A stretch of 5,169 nucleotides of DNA from Gemmatimonadota bacterium (GCA_027294815.1 JAPULP010000436.1:1-5169), one strand, 5' to 3'. Positions 1 to 5,169 are shown, counted from the first letter of the stretch. Translations and numbers: made by a program. Notes: a model not told the origin generated them from the letters alone.

Positions 1-2
1 TC

Positions 3-563
3 TACGGTGTGATTCACGGGCGCGACGCGCTCGGTGGCTGGGACATGTTCGACGACCCGTACAACGCCGAGAACCCCGCCGAGGAGTTCGTCCGAATCGA
101 AGACGGCGACAACGTCGGTTGGCCATACTGCTACTACGATCCCGAGAAGCGTCGCAAACTGTTAGCGCCCGAGTTCGGTGGGGACGGCGAACAGCAAGGG
201 CGATGTGCGAACATGAAGAATCCCTTAATTGGCTTTCCAGCCCACTGGGCCCCCAACGGCCTGGCGTTCTACTCTGGTAACCAATTCCCCACTTCGTACG
301 GAGGTGGTGCATTCATCGTGTTCCACGGCTCGTGGAATCGGGCCCCGTTACCTCAAGCCGGTTACCAAGTAGTCTTCGCTCCATTCGACGGAAACGAGCC
401 GACTGGTGAATGGGAGACATTCGCCGACGGCTTCGGTGGCGAGGCGCCCAGTCCCCGCGGGAGCCCACACCGTCCCGTGGGAATCGCCGAGGGACCCGAC
501 GGTTCGCTCTACGTGACGGATGATACCGGCGGGAGAATCTATCGGATCGTTTACAGGTTGTAG
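3..563 (+). CDS. PQQ-dependent sugar (sorbosone-type) dehydrogenase, C-terminal part
   Basis: The reading frame is open at the left edge and ends at TAG 561-563, giving 186 residues of a larger protein. Recognisable blocks of the soluble glucose/sorbosone dehydrogenase beta-propeller family are GDNVGWPYCYYDP (nt ~105-143), HWAPNGLAFY (nt 243-272), GAFIVFHGSWNR (nt ~306-341), HRPVG (nt 468-482) and a final blade GPDGSLYVTDD...GRIYRI. Family members are periplasmic quinoproteins that oxidise sugars or aldehydes and pass electrons to a respiratory acceptor, often a cytochrome c. The substrate cannot be read from this fragment. The ending at the GRIYRI strand is normal for the family, so the C-terminus looks complete even though the TAG stop doubles as the first bases of the repeat element that follows. 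Two cysteines (in PYCYY and GRCAN) may form a disulphide; this is inference. The GTG at 9 is internal, not the start. Confidence 0.88.
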   Translation, partial: YGVIHGRDALGGWDMFDDPYNAENPAEEFVRIEDGDNVGWPYCYYDPEKRRKLLAPEFGGDGEQQGRCANMKNPLIGFPAHWAPNGLAFYSGNQFPTSYGGGAFIVFHGSWNRAPLPQAGYQVVFAPFDGNEPTGEWETFADGFGGEAPSPRGSPHRPVGIAEGPDGSLYVTDDTGGRIYRIVYRL

Positions 564-637
564 GGTGTGGGGTGTAGGGTGTAGGGTGTCGGCCTTCAAG
601 ACCTACACCCCACACCCTACACCCTACACCCTACAAG
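561..637. repeat. Heptamer inverted-repeat element, copy 1
   Basis: The left arm has four 7-bp units, AGGGTGT at 562-568, 576-582 and 583-589 with the variant GGGGTGT at 569-575. The right arm has four units of the complement, the variant ACACCCC at 605-611 and ACACCCT at 612-618, 619-625 and 626-632. The 15-nt spacer 590-604 can itself pair weakly (GGCCTT against AAGACC). The transcript could fold into a stem of about 30 bp with few mismatches. There is no clear T-run after the stem on either side, so it is not a classic intrinsic terminator, although its position just after a stop codon would suit a role in 3'-end formation. The plus strand of the left arm has four GGG runs separated by 3-4 nt, which fits the usual G-quadruplex pattern; the right arm does the same on the minus strand. 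A second copy lies at 1051-1168. Confidence 0.9.
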
Positions 638-672
638 CTTTATCTTTCATGGAGGCGACTTCAGGACATATC

Positions 673-1050
673 ATGGCAACCATCCTCTACCATCGAACCA
701 CCATCCTCGACGCCCGGCGTATCGCCAAAGAGGGTTTCGATGACCTCGAACTAGAATTCCTGCTGCGCGACGCTCGCAGTGGTGAGGAAGTCTCCGTTGC
801 CGGAGTGTTGCTGGCAGACCGGCCCCTCGGCGCGGACGAGGGGATCGAGGGAGATGCGGTTCTCGAGGTTGCCCTCGATTCCACCGAACAGGACCTCGCG
901 ACGTTCGAGTTGGAAGGCATGTTGTGGGACGCGCGCGTGTGGGTGGCGCCAGCCGAATGGCTCACCGACCACGCGACCGTTCGCATCGCGTCGGTAGACC
1001 CGTCCGCCTCTGGTTTCTTCGACAGCAACACCGGAGAGCCGGAGCTTTAA
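673..1050 (+). CDS. Small protein of unknown function, possible ADP-ribosyltransferase-like fold
   Basis: The 125-residue product begins MATILYHRTTILDARRIAKE. I chose ATG 673 because AGGA at 663-666 sits 6 nt upstream and the conserved-looking first strand starts right there. An in-frame ATG at 649 would add 8 residues. Longer versions would read through the heptamer repeat and are not believable. The pattern [FYL]YH(R/G)T followed by an amphipathic helix ending in EGF, then GVLLADRPL and an acidic stretch (VLEVALDSTEQDL), resembles small bacterial proteins with ADP-ribosyltransferase-like folds, where the N-terminal His-x-Thr contacts NAD. I cannot identify the later catalytic residues, so enzymatic activity is unproven. 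There is no signal peptide or membrane segment; the composition is acidic and the protein is probably cytoplasmic. The gene stands alone between two copies of the heptamer inverted repeat and is convergent with the next gene. I cannot name a characterised homologue. Confidence 0.75.
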   Translation: MATILYHRTTILDARRIAKEGFDDLELEFLLRDARSGEEVSVAGVLLADRPLGADEGIEGDAVLEVALDSTEQDLATFELEGMLWDARVWVAPAEWLTDHATVRIASVDPSASGFFDSNTGEPEL

Positions 1051-1168
1051 TAGGGTGTAGGTTATGGGGTGTAGGGTGTAGGGTTTCGAAACCAATCCCG
1101 ATCCTTGACGATTACTCCCTATACCTAAGTCCCACACCCTACACCCTACACCCTACACCCTACCACCT
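1051..1168. repeat. Heptamer inverted-repeat element, copy 2, between convergent genes
   Basis: The left arm starts one base after the TAA stop of the upstream gene. Its units are AGGGTGT (1052-1058), degenerate AGGTTAT (1059-1065), GGGGTGT (1066-1072), AGGGTGT (1073-1079) and AGGGTTT (1080-1086). The right arm has four perfect ACACCCT units at 1134-1161, followed by the degenerate ACCACCTAT, which ends 4 bp before the stop of the minus-strand gene. The central region 1087-1133 is unrelated to the spacer of copy 1. On the minus strand the right arm offers five GGG runs separated by 3-4 nt. A hairpin here would terminate or stabilise both converging transcripts. That role is inferred from position only; there is no U-tract. 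Confidence 0.88.
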
Positions 1169-1172
1169 ATAG

Positions 1173-1787
1173 TTACATCTCCGGCGGCACCCCCGCCTTA
1201 TGACGCAAATACGCCCACGACAATGGAGCGATGAGGCACACGGCCGCCAGGAGTGTCAGGGCGGTGCTGATCGCCCCGATGAGTTGTGACCGCTGGCTCC
1301 GTTCGACGGCTAGGAAGAGCGCCGAGTCTTGGCGAGCGGTCAACGCGATCATCGCACGGCTGGCTTGCGCGGTGAGCATGTTGATGTCTGATTCGGGACC
1401 GGTGCTGGGATTCCGGAGACTCTCTAGGATGTCACCTACGAAGAGTTGGGCCATCGGGTCGGCCAATTCGCTACGCAGGTCTTGGAGGTCCACCCGCAAC
1501 GAGACCCCGATACTGTCCCTGACCCGTAGCCACTCCGGTGAGAGCTCGTCGCGAGAAAGTGCCATCTGTCGCCACACATCCAACGCCGCGGCATGGCGGT
1601 TCATCGTGCTGGCGGTCTTTTGACCATCGGAAATGACCCCGCGGTCTTTGCCGAGTGCTATCACGTGGATCACCCCGATGATCAACGCACCGATCAGAGC
1701 GACGGCTGCAATAGTGAGTGCTATGCCGGGGCGTGGCCCCTTGTAATACTCGAGCGCTATCGCTAGCGAAGAACGCGGCTTGGTCAT
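1173..1787 (-). CDS. Two-helix membrane protein with helical periplasmic domain
   Basis: The 204-residue protein has a basic N-terminus (MTKPRSS), a hydrophobic helix at about 21-45, a hydrophilic, mostly helical region at about 46-168 and a second hydrophobic helix at about 169-193. It ends in a short tail, RHKAGVPPEM. This gives N-in/C-in topology with a periplasmic domain of about 120 residues. The layout matches the sensor module of chemoreceptors and histidine kinases (four-helix-bundle type), but no HAMP, kinase or methyl-accepting domain follows. It is either a stand-alone sensor or partner subunit, or simply a structural membrane protein. I do not recognise a specific family. ATG 1787 has a strong ribosome site, GGAGGG (minus strand, 1792-1797), 4 nt away. 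It lies 15 bp downstream of the cupredoxin-like gene and is the last gene of the three-gene operon; the heptamer repeat follows its stop. Confidence 0.85.
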   Translation of the reverse strand: MTKPRSSLAIALEYYKGPRPGIALTIAAVALIGALIIGVIHVIALGKDRGVISDGQKTASTMNRHAAALDVWRQMALSRDELSPEWLRVRDSIGVSLRVDLQDLRSELADPMAQLFVGDILESLRNPSTGPESDINMLTAQASRAMIALTARQDSALFLAVERSQRSQLIGAISTALTLLAAVCLIAPLSWAYLRHKAGVPPEM

Positions 1788-1791
1788 AATG

Positions 1792-1797
1792 CCCTCC
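1792..1797 (-). promoter_or_regulatory. Ribosome binding site for the two-helix membrane protein
   Basis: GGAGGG on the minus strand, 4 nt before ATG 1787. It fixes the start of that gene and lies in the 15-bp gap after the stop of the preceding gene, which supports co-transcription. Confidence 0.75.
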
Positions 1798-1802
1798 GGC
1801 CT

Positions 1803-2531
1803 CTAGAAAACAAACGACGCTTCGACGGCACCCTCAGCGACCGTGATCGTTTGGACCTGGCTGCCCAAAGTCTTGTGCCACGCTTCCACGACGTATTCAC
1901 CGGGCGGGAGGTCATCCAGGGTGAAGCTACCGTCCCCCGATGTGATCGCAAAAAACGGATGGTCGAACACGCCAATCACTGCCGTCATCCAGCCATGAAT
2001 GTCACATTTGACGCCGATTCCAACTTCAGGATTTTGAAACGTCCGCCTTGATTCAATGCCCCGCAGCGGTTGGCCGATATTGAAACTGCGATTCTCCTGA
2101 GCTGAGACATGGACGTTGTGGAGTGTCGCGTCGCTGTTGCGTATCACCATCGTCTGGCCTACGCGCAAGGCAACGACTCGTGGTGAATATTCACAGCCCT
2201 CCTGGTCGAGCACCGCCGGTTCCGAGGGCAATGGCAATTCACCGACTGGGGCACCCGCTTTGACGTAGACGATGACGTCGCTGAGTCCGCCTGCCGCATC
2301 GGTCAGGATCGGCCGCGTCACGACGACCTCACCAGGATGCGCGGCAAGGCAATACGCATCTGTGCTCAAGTCGACGATTTCGGCGTTGGGAGCCGCTCCT
2401 GTAAACCTGACGCTTCCTGAGATGCTTCCCAGTTCGACCCTTCCGCGGTAGCCACCAGCAAACAAGAGCGTGCCGCCAAATGGGAGCGCTACGACGCTCC
2501 AAAAGAGCGCACGGCGTAATTGGTGTTTCAT
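1803..2531 (-). CDS. Exported cupredoxin-like / carboxypeptidase-regulatory-like domain protein
   Basis: The 242-residue product starts MKHQLRRALFWSVVALPFGG, a signal peptide with a hydrophobic core at about 8-26. I chose ATG 2531 because this puts the basic signal-peptide end first; an upstream alternative (about 10 residues longer) would overlap the preceding gene. The middle shows a cupredoxin-type arrangement: VGQTMVIRNSD (125-134), LHNVH with His138 and His141, and VKCDIHGWM with Cys176, His179 and Met182. That Cys-x2-His-x2-Met plus upstream His is the ligand set of type-1 copper sites. A conserved-looking Cys61...His65 lies in CLAAHPG. The C-terminal part (about 196-242) has GDGSFTLDDLPPGEYVVEAWH, the signature of carboxypeptidase-regulatory-like beta-sandwich repeats. 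Related proteins are often annotated as methylamine utilisation or plastocyanin-like proteins. It probably binds copper in the periplasm, either for electron transfer or copper handling; this is inference. It lies 7 bp downstream of the cytochrome gene and is part of the operon. Confidence 0.88.
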   Translation of the reverse strand: MKHQLRRALFWSVVALPFGGTLLFAGGYRGRVELGSISGSVRFTGAAPNAEIVDLSTDAYCLAAHPGEVVVTRPILTDAAGGLSDVIVYVKAGAPVGELPLPSEPAVLDQEGCEYSPRVVALRVGQTMVIRNSDATLHNVHVSAQENRSFNIGQPLRGIESRRTFQNPEVGIGVKCDIHGWMTAVIGVFDHPFFAITSGDGSFTLDDLPPGEYVVEAWHKTLGSQVQTITVAEGAVEASFVF

Positions 2532-2538
2532 AAGTGCA

Positions 2539-3648
2539 CTACCATCCATCGAAGAAACCACCGTCGAACCAGTCCCAGAGGAGATAGACCATCAACCGTG
2601 TCGAACGGAGGCTCGCGTTCGTGAGAGGCAACAGCACGCCGACGTTGGCCATGACGTGTTGTCTCGTGTTGAGGGTTATCTGAATCTGCGGTACGATACT
2701 CCATTCAACGTCCACGTTCTCCAGCTCGGTTTCGGCCAATAGCTCGATCATCGGCGTCCACGTCCGTCCATATCCTCCCTGACTCCAGCTGCGGCCCAAG
2801 ACACCCCGCCACTGCAATTCCTCTTGCGCCACGTCGGTGCTGAACGGGAATTCCATCAGCACCTGGGCGTGCAGGAATGCGTCTCCCGGCAGGATTTGTC
2901 CGAACGCAACGAACGGTTCGCCAACGGCGGTGCCGTTTCCAAAACCTTTGTCTTCGTCACCAGTCGGAATCTTCGCTTCGAACCCGATGCTCAAAATCGA
3001 TCCACTTTCGAGACCGTGAAAGAGTGCGTGCTTCACGCCGAGAGTGAGATCTCCTATCCCGCCTTCCCACGACCCGGTGACGGGGTTCTGCATGAACCCA
3101 AACGGCGCTTTCAACTCGAATTGGCTCTGCGGGCCAATACGCCGCTCCCACACGAACTCGTTGATGATCGACCCGGGTCCATCGAGGTCGATGCCCACGG
3201 TCGTCACGGCCTCATCCTCGGGATACGCCTTTTCCGTCACGAGCGGCCGTGGCAGGTTCAACTCACCCCGCGGCCACCGATCGTCAGCACAAAAAGTCCG
3301 GATGTAATCCATCACTAATTGCAGCTGCTCTTCACTGAAGGCCTCCCCATACGCCGGCATCGTTTCGTCGAACCCGCGCACCGGACCCCCGTGCATAGCC
3401 ACTGTAATCCAATCAGCATCCGGTTCGCGCGACGAGAAACTGCAATCAGTGAAATCCGGCACCGGTACGTCGAACGCTATCCTGTCCGGCGGAACGCCGC
3501 GGCCCGCCGGACCATGGCAACCGGCGCACGCGATGTTGTACAGTCCTTCGCCATCGGTAGGGACATCTTGCCACATGGTCGCCCGCACTCCTGCTGCGTC
3601 CGGGAGGCCGAACGCCAATACGACCAGCAGAAGGTTTGGAGTTTTCAT
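2539..3648 (-). CDS. Cytochrome c domain fused to a probable outer-membrane beta-barrel
   Basis: The product has 369 residues. Residues 1 to about 24 form a signal peptide (MKTPNLLLVVLAFGLPDAAG). A single mono-haem cytochrome c domain follows at about 30-120, with the haem motif CAGCH (Cys41, Cys44, His45), GPAGRGVPP after it, and MPAYGEAFSEEQL, where Met97 is the likely sixth haem ligand. Cys69 and Cys120 may pair. After a linker (about 125-158), residues 160-369 show alternating strands with glycine/aromatic turns: GGIGDLTLGVKHAL, AKIPTGDEDKGFGNG and a last strand, LMVYLLWDW, near a terminal aromatic Trp. This resembles the transporter/MetA-type outer-membrane barrels (the GDL and PTGD motifs), though that assignment is by eye. 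Such a fusion could place a haem at the inner mouth of an outer-membrane channel. I see no clear ribosome site before ATG 3648; the signal peptide decides the start. It is the first gene of the operon. Confidence 0.88.
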   Translation of the reverse strand: MKTPNLLLVVLAFGLPDAAGVRATMWQDVPTDGEGLYNIACAGCHGPAGRGVPPDRIAFDVPVPDFTDCSFSSREPDADWITVAMHGGPVRGFDETMPAYGEAFSEEQLQLVMDYIRTFCADDRWPRGELNLPRPLVTEKAYPEDEAVTTVGIDLDGPGSIINEFVWERRIGPQSQFELKAPFGFMQNPVTGSWEGGIGDLTLGVKHALFHGLESGSILSIGFEAKIPTGDEDKGFGNGTAVGEPFVAFGQILPGDAFLHAQVLMEFPFSTDVAQEELQWRGVLGRSWSQGGYGRTWTPMIELLAETELENVDVEWSIVPQIQITLNTRQHVMANVGVLLPLTNASLRSTRLMVYLLWDWFDGGFFDGW

Positions 3649-3718
3649 ATTTTTTGGTGTTCGCTACCGATGAGACCGTCCGGCTACGCTTCCTATGTTA
3701 TCCCAACCGACTGGCTAA

Positions 3719-4159
3719 TCAAGGAGAACGCAGTTCGACGCCGATCACAACAACCGATCCGTACGTGATCCCTGTCAGAAAAGGTGCAATGATTTCCACG
3801 ACGTTCGGCGGCTGGAAATGCCTTGGTTTCGTCTCGGGATGGGGATAGTAGATATATCCGTCGACGGACCGGTCCTCGAAAGTCACGACACACGGAGTCA
3901 ACGAGAAATCCTCGGGCGGGGAGTCGGGCGACCACCGCACCCCACGAAAAACAAATCTAGGTTTCGTCAGGGCGAATACGCGCGGCGCGACCGAAACGTT
4001 CAGGGTGCCTGCATAGCAATGTGACAGGTCGAGTCCGCGTTCTTTGAACAAGGGCATTTGCGCCCGAATGGTCCCGCCCGGAACGTCACCTCGAACGCCC
4101 GATGCGACGCCGTGTCCCTCACACACGACACCGCGTACCGATATCCTCGCACGATCCAT
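3719..4159 (-). CDS. CTP-dependent riboflavin kinase-like protein
   Basis: With ATG 4159 the protein has 146 residues, close to the roughly 136 of archaeal riboflavin kinase (the DUF120/RibK family, e.g. MJ0056). The pattern matches along the length: an opening strand ISVRGVV, a glycine-rich GHGVASG (15-21) where archaeal enzymes have GxGEG, YAGTLNV (49-55) containing Thr52 and Asn54, which correspond to the Mg-binding Thr43/Asn45 of MJ0056, then NVVEIIAPFLTGITYGSVVVI (119-139), matching the family's EIIAP block. The segment YYPHPETKPRHFQ (104-116) is a striking extra motif. If active, it would phosphorylate riboflavin to FMN; it may instead bind another small molecule. The start is uncertain: GTG 4228 has an SD-like GAGG upstream but would add a proline/glycine-rich stretch and overlap the bactofilin gene by 32 bp. 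The ATG fits the family's N-terminus better. It lies 37 bp downstream of the bactofilin gene. Confidence 0.72.
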   Translation of the reverse strand: MDRARISVRGVVCEGHGVASGVRGDVPGGTIRAQMPLFKERGLDLSHCYAGTLNVSVAPRVFALTKPRFVFRGVRWSPDSPPEDFSLTPCVVTFEDRSVDGYIYYPHPETKPRHFQPPNVVEIIAPFLTGITYGSVVVIGVELRSP

Positions 4160-4196
4160 CGATGGGGCTGTCAGAGGGTCAGGGCCCGGCAGGTTG

Positions 4197-4601
4197 TTAG
4201 GCGGCCCCCCGTTTGGCCCTGGGAGCACATGGCACCACCTCGACGTTCAACACCGCTCCTTCGTGGATGATCAGCCTGGAGGCCGTGATATCGCCATGTA
4301 TCACCGCAGACGCCTGCACCTCCACTCGTTCCGCCACGATCGAGCCGGTGATCTCGCCGTCCAGCACTGCTTCTCGGGCGTGCACGTCGCCGTCCACGTG
4401 GCCGCCACGGGCCACCATCACCTGCCCCGCGGCATTCACGTTCCCCAAAACCTTGCCCGCTACCCGGACCAGGCCCGTGCTCTCCAAGCTACCCACGATC
4501 TCCATGCCCGAGCCGATGACGGTCAGCGTCTGAGCCGCTGAGGCTTCGGATTTCCGCTTTTTTTGCTGGGGAGTGGGCCGAGGGATCGTGTTTTCTGACA
4601 T
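4197..4601 (-). CDS. Bactofilin (polymer-forming cytoskeletal protein)
   Basis: The 134-residue product has a short, polar, basic N-terminal tail (1 to about 25, with KKRK at 14-17), then a continuous beta-helix of short repeated turns from about 26 to 122: GSLESTGLVRVAGKVLGNV, GGHVDGDVHA, AVLDGEITGSIVAERVEV, AVIHGDITASRLIIHEGAVL. This periodic GxVxGxI pattern is the bactofilin (DUF583) core, which assembles into non-polar filaments without nucleotide and scaffolds envelope or cell-shape proteins. There is no transmembrane segment; attachment to the membrane, if any, would be through the N-terminal tail. The C-terminal tail is short and basic (APRAKRGAA) with one Cys at 125. ATG 4601 is preceded by GGAG (minus strand, 4609-4612) at 7 nt, which favours it over a longer start at 4694 whose extra 31 residues look non-coding. 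It is probably co-transcribed with the riboflavin-kinase-like gene. Confidence 0.93.
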   Translation of the reverse strand: MSENTIPRPTPQQKKRKSEASAAQTLTVIGSGMEIVGSLESTGLVRVAGKVLGNVNAAGQVMVARGGHVDGDVHAREAVLDGEITGSIVAERVEVQASAVIHGDITASRLIIHEGAVLNVEVVPCAPRAKRGAA

Positions 4602-4895
4602 TGCGTGTCTCCATTGCTGTGGTCGAGGTGCAGAACTAGGTGCTCCCCGTCGGCAAAAGGTTACACGGGGTCCAGGACCTGCATGCCTGAGCAAATTGCC
4701 GGTTTCGAGCGTCGAAATCGGTGAGATCGGTCACCACTGGCGGATCCGCGGGCGCCAGGCACACCTTTGTGTAGGAACCTTTACACTTCGTTGGATTCGC
4801 CGTCCGACCGGCGTGCGAAGGAACCGCAATAAACGGGCCACTGCCCGCGGACGTACCTTGCAGTCAAAGACCCACTGGCAGCCCAAGGAGGCCCC
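4602..4895. promoter_or_regulatory. Divergent intergenic region upstream of bactofilin and Vgb-like genes
   Basis: These 294 bp separate two divergently transcribed genes and should hold promoters for both, but I find no convincing -35/-10 pair with proper spacing on either strand. Small structures seen are a GTGTA...TACAC inverted repeat (4769-4773 and 4782-4786, 8-nt loop), an 11-bp near-palindrome, GGTCCAGGACC, around 4668-4678, and a tandem ATCGGTGAG/ATCGGTCAC around 4717-4735. None is strong enough to call as an operator. I see no coding sequence here that I would support. Confidence 0.45.
4885..4891 (+). promoter_or_regulatory. Ribosome binding site for the Vgb-like gene
   Basis: AAGGAGG, a near-perfect Shine-Dalgarno sequence, stands 4 nt before ATG 4896 and fixes that start. 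Confidence 0.85.
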
Positions 4896-5169
4896 ATGCA
4901 GCGTCGCCACGTCCTCTTCCTCGCGGTTCTAGCCCCTCTTCTCGCCATTCCCGACTCGACGGTAGCCCAGCAGCCGGAACGACTCGAGATCGATGAGTGG
5001 GTAGTACCGTGGGAGCAGAGCCGCCCTAGAGACCCCTTCGTGGGCCCCGACGGCAAGGTCTGGTTCGTGGGCCAGCGGTCCCACTACGCCGCGTACCTGG
5101 ACCCCGAGACCGGTGAATTCAAGAAGTTCGATCTGGACGACGGGACAGGCCCCCACACTCTCATCGTGG
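4896..5169 (+). CDS. Exported Vgb/streptogramin-lyase-like beta-propeller, N-terminal part
   Basis: The gene runs off the right edge after 91 codons with no stop. It starts MQRRHVLFLAVLAPLLAIPD, a signal peptide with a likely cut after STVA (residue 24). The mature part begins with LEIDEWVVPWEQSRPRDPFV and continues GPDGKVWFVGQ, YLDPETGEFKKFDL and GPHTLIV. This alternation of EW.VP, PDG.VWF, DP.TGEF and PH.L is typical of the virginiamycin B lyase (Vgb)-like propeller family. True Vgb linearises streptogramin B antibiotics, but most environmental homologues with signal peptides are of unknown function and may bind or modify other ligands. Catalytic histidines of Vgb lie further downstream and cannot be checked here. 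An internal in-frame stop is absent. The strong AAGGAGG site settles the start. Confidence 0.85.
   Translation, partial: MQRRHVLFLAVLAPLLAIPDSTVAQQPERLEIDEWVVPWEQSRPRDPFVGPDGKVWFVGQRSHYAAYLDPETGEFKKFDLDDGTGPHTLIV

Noticed and set aside
561..650. Classic rho-independent terminator
   Set aside because: The stem is plausible but no U-tract follows it on either strand, so only a possible 3'-end role is stated.
520..672. N-terminal extension of the small plus-strand gene back to 520
   Set aside because: It would translate the heptamer repeat (giving low-complexity peptides such as YTPHPTPYTL) and overlap the end of the dehydrogenase gene. AGGA before ATG 673 supports the short form.
561..1168. 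CRISPR array or telomere-like repeat
   Set aside because: Units are 7 bp with no unique spacers between them, and they occur as facing arms inside a gene-dense region, not as an array or a chromosome end.
751..1172. Open frames on both strands running through the second repeat element
   Set aside because: They owe their length partly to the stop-poor repeat, contain the same YTLHPTPYTL-like peptide and overlap the better-supported gene at 673-1050.
2824..3318. Plus-strand open frame opposite the cytochrome-barrel gene
   Set aside because: No recognisable motifs and no ribosome site; it is the antisense of a gene with clear domains.
4160..4228. GTG 4228 start for the riboflavin-kinase-like gene
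   Set aside because: It adds 23 proline/glycine-rich residues, overlaps the bactofilin gene and goes beyond the usual family N-terminus; kept as an alternative only.
4602..4694. Longer bactofilin start at 4694
   Set aside because: The extra residues are arginine/proline-rich and unlike a bactofilin tail, while ATG 4601 has a well-spaced GGAG.
4781..5156. Minus-strand open frames opposite the Vgb-like gene
   Set aside because: They are antisense to a gene with a strong ribosome site, signal peptide and family motifs, and show no features of their own.

Overview
The window looks like chromosomal DNA from a GC-rich, aerobic, Gram-negative bacterium. It encodes a PQQ-type dehydrogenase, a periplasmic cytochrome c fused to a probable outer-membrane barrel, a cupredoxin-like exported protein, a bactofilin and a streptogramin-lyase-like beta-propeller. 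This mix, together with GGGTGTA-type intergenic repeats, reminds me of Gemmatimonadota or a similar environmental phylum. That placement is an impression from gene content, not a test. I see no transposase, integrase, tRNA, rRNA or CRISPR array.

Layout, left to right. (1) 3-563, plus strand: C-terminal part of a sorbosone-dehydrogenase-type PQQ beta-propeller, open at the left edge. (2) 561-637: an inverted-repeat element built from a 7-bp unit (AGGGTGT). (3) 673-1050, plus strand: a 125-residue protein of unknown function with a YHRT N-terminus suggestive of an ADP-ribosyltransferase-like fold. (4) 1051-1168: a second copy of the heptamer element with a longer spacer, between convergent genes. 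(5) 1173-3648, minus strand: a tight three-gene operon. In transcription order it holds a cytochrome c / beta-barrel fusion, a secreted protein with a type-1 copper ligand pattern and a carboxypeptidase-regulatory-like domain, and a two-helix membrane protein with a helical periplasmic domain. Gaps are 7 and 15 bp. (6) 3719-4159, minus strand: a protein resembling archaeal CTP-dependent riboflavin kinase. (7) 4197-4601, minus strand: a bactofilin. (8) 4602-4895: a divergent intergenic region. (9) 4896-5169, plus strand: start of an exported Vgb-like beta-propeller, open at the right edge.

All five minus-strand genes could be read from the 4602-4895 region, but the 70-bp gap before the cytochrome gene leaves room for a separate promoter. 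The most interesting parts are three. First, the cytochrome-barrel / cupredoxin / membrane-protein operon, which could be an uncharacterised envelope electron-transfer unit. Second, the riboflavin-kinase-like protein in a bacterial context. Third, the pair of heptamer inverted repeats that bracket the small ADP-ribosyltransferase-like gene and begin at or next to the stop codons.
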